Assembly (NCBI RefSeq): GCF_040706615.1
Contig: NZ_JAPDRF010000005.1
Location: 248,001-312,000 of the forward strand
Direction: 5' to 3'
From: Lentisalinibacter sediminis
GTDB taxonomy: Bacteria; Pseudomonadota; Gammaproteobacteria; Steroidobacterales; Woeseiaceae
Length of the DNA stretch: 64,000 bases
Shown: one piece after another, positions 1 to 8,338 of the stretch
Layout of the letters: every line of letters starts with the position of its first letter
How positions within the stretch are numbered: the first letter of the stretch is position 1
Position numbers and translations under genes: made by a program
Notes under the pieces: model-generated
What the model saw: the letters and a program-made list of their open reading frames with translations, nothing else
The model's database searches: none
What the model was told of the DNA's origin: nothing

Positions 1-436
1 TGCCGCACACCGGCTCGTAGACGTCGGGGCATTCCGGCTCCTGGCAGATGCCGTAGCTCACCACCTCGACGCCCGCGCGCTTCGCATAACAGTCATTGCT
101 GTAGGTGTTGCCGTCCGCCCCGCACACGGGTCGGAAACGGTCGGGGCAGGTTCTCTGCTTGTCGCAAACGCCGGCCACGGCGGAGGCGTGTCCGGCCGCC
201 TGCGCCATGCAGGCGTTGGTGTAGGTCTTGCCGTCCGGCGCGCAGACCGGATCGTAGTCCCGGGGGCAGACGACATCTCCGCTGCGCGCCGGCGCGGCCG
301 TCTCAGCGGCGCCGGAGGCCGGTGCCGGTGGCGGCTCCTCCACCTGGCCCGCGTCCTGCGCCATCGCGCCCGACGGGAGCGCGGCGCACAGGAGCAGTGC
401 TGCCAGGATCGGCTTGCGCGATCGGTTCATCGTCAT
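1..436 (-). CDS. Secreted multi-Kazal domain protein, 3' part beyond window
   Basis: The gene is open to the left window edge, so only the first 145 residues are visible. A signal peptide with an AMA cleavage site ends near residue 26 and is followed by a Pro/Ala/Glu linker to about residue 52. Kazal-type units then repeat with exact spacing: Cys57-Cys65-Cys76-Cys91, Cys97-Cys105-Cys116-Cys131 and the start of a third at Cys136-Cys144 (C-x7-C-x10-C-x14-C), with the hallmark PVCG-DG-TY-N-C core. Kazal domains are serine-protease inhibitors; secretion and inhibition of host, grazer or self proteases is inferred. The start could also be the second Met at 430. It is not in an obvious operon with the next gene, whose 3' end faces it at 510. 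Confidence 0.85.
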   Translation of the reverse strand, partial: MTMNRSRKPILAALLLCAALPSGAMAQDAGQVEEPPPAPASGAAETAAPARSGDVVCPRDYDPVCAPDGKTYTNACMAQAAGHASAVAGVCDKQRTCPDRFRPVCGADGNTYSNDCYAKRAGVEVVSYGICQEPECPDVYEPVCG

Positions 437-509
437 GGGGTTCCGGATTATAGCGCCGGCGCCCGGCCGGCCCTGTGACGGAGTTTGGACAAGCGGGCCG
501 CGGCCCGGT

Positions 510-1133
510 TCAATGGCCGGGTCGGGCACTGCCCCACCACTGCCAGGACAGCATCTTCGGGCCGCCGGGTACGTACATGCTGTCCTCCTCCTCGATGCGG
601 AAGCCGGCCTCCCGGATCAGGGCGGGTATGTCCCGGTTCAGCTGACAGCCGCCGGCGATGCGGCTCCAGGGCCGGTTGAGGCGGTCCTGCCAGCGGCGGA
701 CGCGCTCGTCCGGCGCCCGCCCGTGTTCGCAGAACAGCAGCCGACCGCCGGGCTTCAGCACGCGCTGCATACCGGCCAGCGCGGCCGTCGTGTCGGGGAT
801 CGTGCAGAGCGTGAACGTACAGAGCACCGTGTCGACGCTGGCGTCCTCCAGGGGAATCTCCTCGCCCGGCAGATCGATGAACTCGAACTCGGTGCGCACG
901 GGATTCAGGCGCTTGCGGGCGAGACGGCGCATGCCCTCGGAGGGCTCCAGCGCCCAGAGCTTCGTGACCTTGCCGAAGTCGTAGTAAGGCACGTTGAGGC
1001 CGCTGCCGAAGCCGATCTCGAGCACCCGGCCCTCCGCCGCCGGCACCACTTTTCGCCGCTGACGCCGGATCGCCTTGAAGCCGCAGGCCAGATTCAGCGC
1101 GTGGGGCAGCACATGGTGCTCGTAGAAGCTCAA
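510..1133 (-). CDS. Class I SAM-dependent methyltransferase
   Basis: Encodes 207 residues. Motif I (VLEIGFGSG) lies at about residues 37-45, followed by an acidic ribose-binding loop (ALEPSEGM), a motif IV-like DTVLCTFTLCTI and LKPGGRLLFCEHG, as in small soluble UbiE/Methyltransf_11 proteins. The substrate is unknown. I place the start at a TTG at 1133. It overlaps the stop of the upstream Nudix gene as TTGA and has a GGAG eight bases before it, and translation from it gives MSFYEHHVLPH, the usual beginning of this family. The open frame runs further upstream but only as an out-of-frame shadow of the Nudix gene. It is the last gene of the overlapped minus-strand set. Confidence 0.85.
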   Translation of the reverse strand: MSFYEHHVLPHALNLACGFKAIRRQRRKVVPAAEGRVLEIGFGSGLNVPYYDFGKVTKLWALEPSEGMRRLARKRLNPVRTEFEFIDLPGEEIPLEDASVDTVLCTFTLCTIPDTTAALAGMQRVLKPGGRLLFCEHGRAPDERVRRWQDRLNRPWSRIAGGCQLNRDIPALIREAGFRIEEEDSMYVPGGPKMLSWQWWGSARPGH

Positions 1134-1678
1134 GATCCGCGCTCCATATCGGATTCCCGTCCGGGCAGGGGGACGTAATCCCGCTCGTAGCCGCGGCTGG
1201 CCAGCCAGTCCCTGAGCGCGGTGCCCGTGCCTCTCGGCCAGGGCCGCACCTTCTCCACCGGTACCTCCCGCCAGTCGGCCAGCTCGCTCTCGTCCAGACG
1301 GATCTCGCCGGGAGCGGCGAGCACGTGGTAGGCGATGATGAGCTGGTTCATCCGATAGAAAGGGTACATACCCACGTAACCGCCGAGTTCGGCCGCCAGC
1401 CCGGTCTCCTCGCGGACCTCGCGCAGCACCGCCTCCTCGGGCATCTCGCCGTGCTCGAGGAAGCCGGTGACCAGCCCGAACCATTTCTCCGGCCAGCCGT
1501 GGCTGCGGACGAGGATGATGTGATCGTCGCGCTCCACAATGGCCGCCACCACCGGCGCCGGGTTGTTCCAGTGCACGAAGCCGCAGCCCTCCGCGGGACA
1601 CACCCCCCGCAGGCTGCCGCCCCGTTCCTCCTCCGCCAGCGGCGTGGCGCAGCGCGGACAGTAGCGGTAGTCAGGCAT
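1130..1678 (-). CDS. Nudix hydrolase with N-terminal zinc ribbon
   Basis: Encodes 182 residues. An N-terminal zinc ribbon (Cys7, Cys10, Cys27, Cys32) precedes a Nudix domain whose box reads GFLEHGEMPEEAVLREVREE, matching GX5EX7REUXEEXGU. This layout resembles NudC-type NADH/NAD-cap pyrophosphatases but is much shorter than NudC (about 257 residues), so the substrate is open: a nucleoside diphosphate linked to another moiety. The chosen ATG at 1678 has GGAGG five bases upstream and overlaps the end of the DUF1254 gene by 8 bp; a GTG or ATG further up would lengthen the overlap without a ribosome site. Translation is probably coupled to both neighbours. Confidence 0.9.
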   Translation of the reverse strand: MPDYRYCPRCATPLAEEERGGSLRGVCPAEGCGFVHWNNPAPVVAAIVERDDHIILVRSHGWPEKWFGLVTGFLEHGEMPEEAVLREVREETGLAAELGGYVGMYPFYRMNQLIIAYHVLAAPGEIRLDESELADWREVPVEKVRPWPRGTGTALRDWLASRGYERDYVPLPGRESDMERGS

Positions 1679-2306
1679 CGTCGCCTCCATTACCGGGCCA
1701 GTCACCCGTGCGCCGCGCCCGGTCCGAGGGCGCCATCTCGGCCCGGGATGCGCCGGGGCCGCAGGCCAGGGTGCGACGCGCCGCCTCTATGGCCGCGGCA
1801 TTCGCGCCGCTGCCCGCGAAGTAGCGCACCAGCGCCATGCCCCGCTCGCCCGGGGCCCGGACCACCAGCGGCCGGCCTCCCGTGGCGGCCTCGTACTCGT
1901 CCACGGGCCCGGAGACGATCAGGAGTTCCATGGAGCCGCGTGGCGCCTGCCGGTCGTTCACGGTGAAGAAATTGTCGGTGTTCATGGCGTAGAGCGAGAC
2001 TGACATATAGCTGTCCGGCACCTCCAGCCGGATCGACCAGGGGCCTGCCGCCAGGTCGTACAGGCAGACGGAGTAGACGAGGTCCGGACTGGGGCGCACC
2101 ACGGTGCGGGAGGTGGCATCGGGCCGGGGCGCGTGCAGCAGGCCCGTATCGTCGGCGACCTCGGAGATGGCCTGCCATGCGCCGTGCATCAGCAGACGCG
2201 GATAGACATGGACGGCTGCCAGATGGGTGAACGCGGCGATCAGCGCCACGCCGAGCAGCCAGGCTGCCAGTCGACCCGGCGACCGGCCCTTGCGCCGCTC
2301 ACTCAT
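1671..2306 (-). CDS. DUF1254 domain protein (membrane-anchored)
   Basis: Encodes 211 residues. A single N-terminal membrane segment (about 12-32) is followed by the conserved DUF1254 core, with SPDLVYSVCLYDLAAGPWSI and the VPDSYMSVSLYAMNTDNF region. In many bacteria DUF1254 and DUF1214 form one protein of about 450 residues. Here they are two short genes, with the DUF1214 gene first and an 8-bp overlap (2299-2306). Function is unknown; the pair is likely a membrane-bound periplasmic complex. The next gene (Nudix) also overlaps, which suggests one transcript for all four. Confidence 0.85.
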   Translation of the reverse strand: MSERRKGRSPGRLAAWLLGVALIAAFTHLAAVHVYPRLLMHGAWQAISEVADDTGLLHAPRPDATSRTVVRPSPDLVYSVCLYDLAAGPWSIRLEVPDSYMSVSLYAMNTDNFFTVNDRQAPRGSMELLIVSGPVDEYEAATGGRPLVVRAPGERGMALVRYFAGSGANAAAIEAARRTLACGPGASRAEMAPSDRARRTGDWPGNGGDDA

Positions 2307-2862
2307 GGCCGTCCACCCGTTCGATCACCGGCAGGTCTGACGCGCTCGCCCGGCCCCGAGGGTTGTACAGCCGCAGCAGCAGATCGAACTGCCTGGCCTC
2401 ACCGAGCGGCAACCAGTCACCCTCGTGGGGCCTGCGCGAGACCAGAAATGCGAAGCCGCCATCCCCGCCGCGGGACACCGTCTCGCTGTTGAAGGAATAG
2501 ACTCCCTGTTCGTTGGGGATCAGGTAGTAGTCGGGACCGTAGGCCGTGATGCTCCACCAGCGGGCGGGGATGCCGGCGCCGCTGATGCGGTACGTGGCGT
2601 CGGCGGAGAGGGGGCGGCCGTCGCTGTCACGGGTCGCGACGTAATAGACGGCCTCCTCCCGGGTCAGACCGAGCAGCGCGTGATGGGCCACCCGCGCCCG
2701 GTCCCGGGGCCCTGCAGTGGCACTGCCCACCAGGGGGTTGTTCTCCCAGGGGCCGTAGGCCACGCCCGTCACGGCGCCGCCCGTGATCACGTACCAGGCA
2801 CTGCCGAGACCGAGCAGAAGCCCGGCGAGCACCAGGGTGACGAGATAGACGGCGCGTCTCAT
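2299..2862 (-). CDS. DUF1214 domain protein (membrane-anchored)
   Basis: Encodes 187 residues. The N-terminus is one hydrophobic helix (about 4-26), suggesting an uncleaved anchor or signal sequence. The body carries the DUF1214 signature: RYRISG-like ATYRISGAGIPARWWSITAY, then DYYLIPNEQGVYSFNSETV, and ends in a strand-rich domain with LLLRLYNPRG. It is the first gene of the short minus-strand operon that continues with DUF1254, Nudix and methyltransferase genes. Function is not established for the family. Confidence 0.85.
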   Translation of the reverse strand: MRRAVYLVTLVLAGLLLGLGSAWYVITGGAVTGVAYGPWENNPLVGSATAGPRDRARVAHHALLGLTREEAVYYVATRDSDGRPLSADATYRISGAGIPARWWSITAYGPDYYLIPNEQGVYSFNSETVSRGGDGGFAFLVSRRPHEGDWLPLGEARQFDLLLRLYNPRGRASASDLPVIERVDGHE

Positions 2863-2901
2863 GGGCCAAGCTTAACCCGCCGCGGCGCGGGGAGTGCGTC
2901 C

Positions 2902-3975
2902 TCAGCCGGCATAACCGCTCGGCCACTTGGCGGCCTCCAGGCGCTCGCGCTCGGCGCGCTCCCGGTACATCGCCCGTTCGGCGAGCGTGGCCAGCTCCCG
3001 GTGATCCTCGCCGTCCTCGGGATAAACTGCCGCGCCCAGGCTGGCGCTGATGCGGATCATCGACCGACCCACGCTGAACGTGGTGGCATGCACGCTGTTG
3101 CGTATCCTGAGCATGATGCGCTCGGCGGTCGCCCGATCGGCGCCGGGCAGCAGCAGTATCAGCTCGTCGCCGCCCAGGCGGGCGAGCGTGTCGGCCCGCC
3201 GCGTACAGCGCTGGATGGCCTTGACCACCAGGCGGATCGCGCGGTTGCCCGTCTCGTGGCCGAATTCCTGGTTGATCTTCTTCAGGTTGTCCACGTCGAC
3301 GACGACGACGGCGTAGCGGCCGCCCTCGTGGCTCGCGCGCCGGTGTTCCTGCTGCAGGCGGCGGGTGAAGGCGTGCATGTTCAGCTGGCCGGTGAGGGCA
3401 TCGCGCTCGCTCAGGTCACGGATGCGGGCGCGCCCGGCGCGGATATTGCCGGCCAGAAGCATCGTCAGGACCGCCACCAGCGCCATCGGCGCAAGCAGGG
3501 TGAACAGTGCGGCGAAGTCCTCGCGGTCGGGGGCCCCCCGTCTGACCGTCATCAGCGTGAACAGGCAGGCCACCAGGAAGACGAACAGCCACAGCGTGGT
3601 GAGGCGGCCGAAGATCAGCGCGCTGGTCACCAGGGGCAGGAGGTACAGATTGATCAGCGGGCTGTGCACGCCGCCGGTCTGCCAGCTCACCAGCGTCACG
3701 AACAGGGTCATCAGCGCCAGCTCGACCCCGATCAGCAGACGTGGCGTGCCGCGCAGGGCCGGCGTGTAGCGCAGCACCAGGATGCTGGCGGCGAAACCGC
3801 TGACGAAGGCCACGTAGAGCCCGGGGCTGCCCGGGCCACCATCCGGGAAGTCCGCGAAATAGACATAGACCAGCGCCAGCGCCACCAGCAGCCACTCCAC
3901 CTCGACCAGGCTGCGCGCGAAGCCGCTGAGCTCCGCCCAGTCGAGGTCCGGCAGTTCCCGGGGCGACCGGCTCAC
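2902..3975 (-). CDS. Membrane diguanylate cyclase (GGDEF)
   Basis: Encodes about 357 residues. About six hydrophobic segments fill the N-terminal half (roughly residues 20-190) and resemble a MASE-type sensor region. The C-terminal GGDEF domain has RLGGDEL as active site, with Leu in place of the final Phe. Five residues upstream lies an intact RRAD inhibitory site (RxxD), so the enzyme should make c-di-GMP and be product-inhibited. I chose the GTG at 3975, just after the DJ-1 stop; the open frame extends 198 bp further, but that part is a shadow of the DJ-1 gene. The ribosome site is weak, so the start is uncertain. Confidence 0.85.
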   Translation of the reverse strand: MSRSPRELPDLDWAELSGFARSLVEVEWLLVALALVYVYFADFPDGGPGSPGLYVAFVSGFAASILVLRYTPALRGTPRLLIGVELALMTLFVTLVSWQTGGVHSPLINLYLLPLVTSALIFGRLTTLWLFVFLVACLFTLMTVRRGAPDREDFAALFTLLAPMALVAVLTMLLAGNIRAGRARIRDLSERDALTGQLNMHAFTRRLQQEHRRASHEGGRYAVVVVDVDNLKKINQEFGHETGNRAIRLVVKAIQRCTRRADTLARLGGDELILLLPGADRATAERIMLRIRNSVHATTFSVGRSMIRISASLGAAVYPEDGEDHRELATLAERAMYRERAERERLEAAKWPSGYAG

Positions 3976-3997
3976 CGGCAGTGCACGCCGTCCGCGC

Positions 3998-4570
3998 TCA
4001 CACCGGCGCGCGGAGGGGATGCGAGCGCCGGAGGCGCTGTTCCACTTCCATCGCGCGTTCCTCGCCGAGGAGGGCGGCCACCAGCTCGAGCGCGAAATCC
4101 ATGGCCGTGCCCGCGCTGCGGGAGGTGATGATGCGACCGTCCCGCACCACGGCGTCCGCGGCCAGCTGCACACCCGCTTCCCGGTAGGGATCGAGGAAGC
4201 CGGGGAAGCTGGTAGCGCGGCGCCCCTCCAGCAGGCCCGCGGCGGCCAACACCTTCGGCGCCGCGCAAACCGCGGCAGTAAAGCGGCCGCTGTCGGCCAT
4301 GCGCCGCAGGAGCCCGGCGATGCGCTCGTCGGCCTCCAGGTTGTCCGCGCCGGGCAGACCGCCCGGCAGCACGATCATGTCGTAGTCCCGGCTGAGCACG
4401 TCGTCCAGGGTCTCGTCCGGCACCAGCTGGATGCCGTGGGAGCCGTGCACGGGCCCAGGCGCCAGGCCGGCGACGGTCACCTCTGCGCCGCCCCGGCGCA
4501 GGACGTCGACGACGGTGACCGCTTCTATCTCTTCGAAGCCGTCTGCAAGCGGTACGAGGACGGTGGCCAT
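3998..4570 (-). CDS. DJ-1/YajL family protein
   Basis: Encodes 190 residues, the normal length for YajL/ThiJ-type DJ-1 proteins. Visible hallmarks are the N-terminal LVPLADGFEEIEAVTVVDVL with the conserved Glu, the VLPGGLPGADNL strand-loop, and the nucleophile elbow AAVCAAPKVL with the reactive Cys. Family members act as protective chaperones or glyoxalase/deglycase-like enzymes against carbonyl and oxidative damage; the exact activity is debated. The gene overlaps the end of yibQ by 46 bp, long for a coupled junction, and is followed closely by the diguanylate cyclase. Confidence 0.9.
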   Translation of the reverse strand: MATVLVPLADGFEEIEAVTVVDVLRRGGAEVTVAGLAPGPVHGSHGIQLVPDETLDDVLSRDYDMIVLPGGLPGADNLEADERIAGLLRRMADSGRFTAAVCAAPKVLAAAGLLEGRRATSFPGFLDPYREAGVQLAADAVVRDGRIITSRSAGTAMDFALELVAALLGEERAMEVEQRLRRSHPLRAPV

Positions 4571-5331
4571 GATCGATTCGCCTCCGATGTGCGTATGCGG
4601 ACCAGTTCGCCGGGGCTCACCAGTTCGATGCCCAGCTCGGCGAGCCGAGGCAGCTCCGTCTCCAGCAGCGTCAGTGTGGCCGGGTAGGGATGACCGATCG
4701 CGAGCGCGCTGCCATGCCGGCGCGCAAGCGCGAGCAGCCGGTCGAACTCACGCCGCACGGTCGCCGGGTCCCGATCCGGGTCCAGGAACACGTCCCGGCG
4801 GGCGGCCGGGATGCCGGATTCGCGGGCGATGCCGAGGGCGACGCTGGCGGCAGTGGTGTAGCTGTCGATGAAGAACAACCCCTCGCGGGCGCCGATCTCC
4901 TCCATCAGCCACGTCATGTGACCCGGGTGCCGGGTCAGCAGGCTGCCGCGGTGGTTGTTGATACCGGTGACATGGGGGATGGCGGCGAGGTCGGCGGCCA
5001 CCCGCGCGGCGAGCTGCGTCCGCGTCGTGTCGAGCTGGAACAGGCCGGGCGCCGGTTCGATGTCGTCGAGCGACTGCATCGGCAGGTGCAGCATGACCTG
5101 CTTGCCGGCCGCGTGAGCCAGCCGGGCCAGGCGGACGCCGTGGGGCGTGCCCGGCAGCACGGCGCAGGCGACGGGACCGGGCAGGCGCGTCACGCGCTCG
5201 CCGGCCGCCCGGCCATAGCCGAGGTCGTCGATGATGATGGCGATACGCGGCGGTGCCTGCTCGGCGGAGGCGTGGCTCAGACCCGCATACCCGAGTAGCG
5301 CCGGGATCAGCAGTCCCGCGAGACGCGTCAC
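4525..5331 (-). CDS. yibQ: Divergent polysaccharide deacetylase, YibQ family
   Basis: Encodes 268 residues. A signal peptide (about 1-23, ending SHASA) precedes a NodB-like fold that begins RIAIIIDDLGYG and contains VMLHLPMQS and GINNHRGSLLT, typical of the YibQ branch (DUF610). Family members are periplasmic and thought to act on cell-wall or surface glycans; catalysis is unproven. The start is a GTG overlapping the ctpA stop as GTGA. In E. coli yibQ also follows envC, so the order envC-ctpA-yibQ supports a cell-envelope role. Confidence 0.9.
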   Translation of the reverse strand: MTRLAGLLIPALLGYAGLSHASAEQAPPRIAIIIDDLGYGRAAGERVTRLPGPVACAVLPGTPHGVRLARLAHAAGKQVMLHLPMQSLDDIEPAPGLFQLDTTRTQLAARVAADLAAIPHVTGINNHRGSLLTRHPGHMTWLMEEIGAREGLFFIDSYTTAASVALGIARESGIPAARRDVFLDPDRDPATVRREFDRLLALARRHGSALAIGHPYPATLTLLETELPRLAELGIELVSPGELVRIRTSEANRSWPPSSYRLQTASKR

Positions 5332-6551
5332 GGTGCCTTGCTTTGTACGATACGAGGCCGGGTGATCCGGTCGATCGCTCCCGCAAGCTGCCGGTCCACC
5401 GCCGCATCGGGCGGCGCCAGTATGGCGGAGACCGCCGGCACCTCCGGCGGCTGCTCGATCACGACATCCGGCTTGATGCCGGTCTCGTGGATGCTGGCGC
5501 CGGAGGGCGTGAAGTAGCGGGAGGTGGTCAGCTTGATCGCGTGGCCATTCGACAGCGGCATCACCGTCTGCACCGAGCCCTTGCCGAAGGTATGGGTACC
5601 GAGGACGACGGCCCGATGATTGTCCTGCAGCGCGCCGGCCACGATCTCGGATGCCGAGGCCGAGCCGCCGTTCACCAGGACGACCAGTTCCGCCCCGTCC
5701 AGCACGTCGCCCCGCCTCGCGCTGTGGGAGAAACGCGCTTCCTCGCTGCGGCCCTCCGCCGAGACGATCAGGCCTTCGTCCAGGAACAGGTCCGAGACGT
5801 CCACCGCCGCATCGAGCACGCCGCCGGGGTTATTGCGCAGATCGAGCACCAGGCCGTCCAGGTCGCCGCCATTCTCCTGCTCCAGGCCGCGCAGGGCACG
5901 TTTCAGATCCCGGCTGGTGGCCTCGCTGAACTGGGTGACCCGCACGTAGCCGAGGCCGTCGTCCAGCAGATGGGCCCGCACGCTCTTCACGTGCACGTTG
6001 GCCCGCAGCAGGGCGAAGTCCAGAGATTCCTCGCCGCGCATCACGGTGAGCTTGACCCGTGTGCCCACCTTGCCGCGCATGCGGCTGACGGTCTCGTCCA
6101 GGTTCTCGTGGTCGACCGGCAGGTCGTCGATGGCAATGATGATGTCACCCGGCAGTATGCCCGCCTGCTGGGCGGGCGTGCCGTCGAAGGGCGCCACCAC
6201 CTGCACCTCGCCGCCGTCCATGCTGACTTCGATGCCCACCCCGGAGTAATTGCCGGTGGTGCTGATGCGGATCTCCTCGTACTGCTCCTCGTCGAGGAAG
6301 CGGGAGTGGGGGTCGAGGTCGGCCACCATGCCGCGGATGGCGGCCTCCATCAGGCGGCGGTCGTCGACGTCGTCGACATAGTCGCGCTTGACCCGCTCCA
6401 TGACCTCGGCCAGCAGCCGGGCCTGCTCCCAGGGCAGGTCCTCGTCTCCCTCGCCCTGCCGGTCCGCCAGCACGCCGCCGCCCAGCGACAGGCTGAGACC
6501 CAGCATGGCGCCAACGACGAGTACCAGAATACTGCGGATTTTCAGGGACAT
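5328..6551 (-). CDS. ctpA: Carboxy-terminal processing protease, S41 family
   Basis: Encodes 407 residues. A signal or anchor helix (about 7-28) is followed by an N-terminal helical region, a PDZ domain (about 90-170, with GVGIEVSMDGGEVQVVAPFD and GDIIIAIDD) and the S41 protease core. The catalytic Ser lies in GGSASASEIVAGALQD and the Lys in THTFGKGSVQTV, the Ser-Lys dyad of CtpA/Prc enzymes. In gammaproteobacteria such proteases trim lipoproteins and peptidoglycan hydrolases in the periplasm. Its place directly after envC fits a shared role in regulating murein hydrolysis. Translation is coupled to yibQ. Confidence 0.95.
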   Translation of the reverse strand: MSLKIRSILVLVVGAMLGLSLSLGGGVLADRQGEGDEDLPWEQARLLAEVMERVKRDYVDDVDDRRLMEAAIRGMVADLDPHSRFLDEEQYEEIRISTTGNYSGVGIEVSMDGGEVQVVAPFDGTPAQQAGILPGDIIIAIDDLPVDHENLDETVSRMRGKVGTRVKLTVMRGEESLDFALLRANVHVKSVRAHLLDDGLGYVRVTQFSEATSRDLKRALRGLEQENGGDLDGLVLDLRNNPGGVLDAAVDVSDLFLDEGLIVSAEGRSEEARFSHSARRGDVLDGAELVVLVNGGSASASEIVAGALQDNHRAVVLGTHTFGKGSVQTVMPLSNGHAIKLTTSRYFTPSGASIHETGIKPDVVIEQPPEVPAVSAILAPPDAAVDRQLAGAIDRITRPRIVQSKAP

Positions 6552-6633
6552 AGAAAGCTCCGGACTCCGTTGCCGGAATCAGTGTTCGAAGATAGCACAG
6601 CCGCGACGGGCTGGGGAGTGACAGGGTCGGCGT

Positions 6634-7788
6634 TCAGCCGCCGCCCGGACGGCGACTCACCCAGTCGCCGGGATCCACCGGTTTGCGGCCCTGCCGGATC
6701 TCGAAGTACAGCGCCGGTACCGACTGACCGCCGCTCTGGCCGACCGTCGCCAGGACGTCGCCGGGCGCCACCCAGTCGCCGGCGGACTTCAGCAGGGACT
6801 CGTTGTGCCCGTACAGCGAGAGGTAGCCGTCGCCGTGGTCCACGATCACCAGCAGGCCCAGGCCGGGCAGCCAATCGGCATAGGCGACCCGTCCATGGTA
6901 GACCGAGCGCACTTCCTTGCCCGCGGGTGCGGCGATCAGTACGCCGTTCCAGCGCAGACGGCCGTTGCCCCGGGGCTGGCCGTAATCCTGGATCAGGCGC
7001 CCGGCCACCGGCCAGGTCAGCCGGCCCTTCAGCCGGCCGAAAGGATCCTCGGAGCTGATGGGATAGTCGGCCAGGATGGAGGAGAGCTCGGCGATCAGCC
7101 GGGTCAGGTCTTGCTCCTGGCGGCGCAGCCGCTCCACCTCGTCGCCGCCGGCGGCGATCTCGGCCTCGATGGCGGCCACCAGCCGCTGCCGCTCGCTGCG
7201 GGAGTCCGCCAGGCGGGCGAGTTCCCGGCGCTCCTCCTCCGCCAGCTCCGCGAGCCTCCCCTGCTCCTCCGCTTCCTGGCGGCGCAGCGCGGCCAGCGCG
7301 TCTAGCTGCCTGCGGACCTCGCGGATGTTGTCGCCGCGCACCCGGTTCAGGTAACCGTAGTAGGCCAGCAGGCGGCCGAGTTCCGCCGGGTTTTCCTGGT
7401 TCAGGAGGAGCTTGATCCGCTCCTGCCGGCCGCTGGCGTACGCCGCCCGTATCTGGCCGCCCAGCCGTTCCTTCTCGGCCTCGAGTTCGCCCCGGCGCTC
7501 GGCCTGCTGGCGCGCGACGTCATCGAGACGGGCACGGCTCTCGCGCACTTCGGCCTCGATGCGCTCGAGCTTCACCCGGACACGGCCGATGGCCGCCTCC
7601 ACGTCACCCAGTTCCGCGCTGAGTTCGTCGCGGCGCCGATTCTGGCGCTCGATGCTCTGCGTGAGTTCCGCGATGCGCTCGCGCACCTCGGCCAGTTCCT
7701 GTTCCTTGATGCGGGCCCGCTCCTCGTCGTCGGCGCCGCCCGCAAGCGGCAGCACGCAGAGTAGAAGAAGGAGGGCGACGCGGCGCAT
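6634..7788 (-). CDS. envC: EnvC-type murein hydrolase activator
   Basis: Encodes 384 residues. A signal peptide (about 1-19) precedes a long coiled coil (about 20-245, rich in Glu/Arg heptads) and a C-terminal LytM/M23 domain. The metal-binding residues of active M23 peptidases are degenerate: the first His position reads RWNGVLI, and the final HxH reads ALYFEIR. This matches EnvC, which does not cut murein itself but activates amidases at the septum. An 82-bp gap separates it from ctpA. It is transcribed divergently from the yibN-like gene. Confidence 0.9.
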   Translation of the reverse strand: MRRVALLLLLCVLPLAGGADDEERARIKEQELAEVRERIAELTQSIERQNRRRDELSAELGDVEAAIGRVRVKLERIEAEVRESRARLDDVARQQAERRGELEAEKERLGGQIRAAYASGRQERIKLLLNQENPAELGRLLAYYGYLNRVRGDNIREVRRQLDALAALRRQEAEEQGRLAELAEEERRELARLADSRSERQRLVAAIEAEIAAGGDEVERLRRQEQDLTRLIAELSSILADYPISSEDPFGRLKGRLTWPVAGRLIQDYGQPRGNGRLRWNGVLIAAPAGKEVRSVYHGRVAYADWLPGLGLLVIVDHGDGYLSLYGHNESLLKSAGDWVAPGDVLATVGQSGGQSVPALYFEIRQGRKPVDPGDWVSRRPGGG

Positions 7789-7838
7789 CCGCCAAGGATA
7801 GTGCGTGGATGTCGGGGACGGAACAGGCCCCCATCACT

Positions 7839-7846
7839 GGTATACT
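7839..7846 (+). promoter_or_regulatory. Extended -10 promoter for yibN-grxC-secB-gpsA
   Basis: GGTATACT forms an extended -10 (TGG-TATACT at 7841-7846) 54 bp before the first gene. No good -35 hexamer lies 16-18 bp upstream. The same ten bases GGTATACTGC occur before glyQ at 17285. Confidence 0.5.
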
Positions 7847-7900
7847 GCGGCGCTCCCCGGCAACCGGCCTCCCGCTAACCCGGCACCACGACCCGCAGCC

Positions 7901-8338
7901 ATGGACAGACTGATCGAATTCTCCGGCAATCACCCGATTCTGATGATCGGGCTCATGGCCAGCTTCTTCCTGCTCGTGTTCACGGAGATCCGGCGCAAGC
8001 GCCAGGGTCTGACCGACCTCGGGCCCCTGGAAGCGGTGCGTCTGATCAACAACGACGCGGTCGTGGTGGACGTACGCAACCCGGAGAGCTACGCCAAGGG
8101 CCACATCGTGAATGCGCGCAACATCCCGGCGGACCAGCTGGAGCGCGACCGGCTTGGCGACGCGGCGGAGCACCCCGTGCTCGTGGTGGACGACAACGGC
8201 CTTGCGGCAGGACGAGCCGCGGCCAAACTGCGCGGCACCGGCGTGGAGAACGTGTTCAGCCTGCGCGGCGGTCTCGCGGCATGGCAGCAGGAGAGCCTGC
8301 CGCTGGTGACCGGCCGCAAGAAGAAAAAGGGTGGATGA
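7901..8338 (+). CDS. Membrane-anchored rhodanese-like protein (YibN type)
   Basis: Encodes 145 residues. One N-terminal membrane helix (about 10-27) tethers a rhodanese fold with VVVDVRNPESYAKGHI and the FSLRGGLAAWQ tail. The loop that should carry the catalytic Cys reads VVDDNGLA, with no Cys, so sulfur transfer is unlikely; E. coli YibN shares this loss as I recall it. The gene opens the conserved gammaproteobacterial cluster yibN-grxC-secB-gpsA. The ATG at 7901 lies downstream of the extended -10; an open frame continues upstream to 7805 but would start before the promoter. Confidence 0.85.
   Translation: MDRLIEFSGNHPILMIGLMASFFLLVFTEIRRKRQGLTDLGPLEAVRLINNDAVVVDVRNPESYAKGHIVNARNIPADQLERDRLGDAAEHPVLVVDDNGLAAGRAAAKLRGTGVENVFSLRGGLAAWQQESLPLVTGRKKKKGG

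Noticed and set aside
1671..2862. DUF1214 and DUF1254 genes as one frameshifted gene
   Set aside because: The domain order is reversed relative to the fused protein and each gene has its own membrane anchor and start, so two genes are more likely.
2425..4128. 567-codon open frame on the plus strand
   Set aside because: It is antisense to the DUF1214, diguanylate cyclase and DJ-1 genes; its His/Ala/Gly/Gln-rich translation has no motif and reflects GC-rich codon bias.
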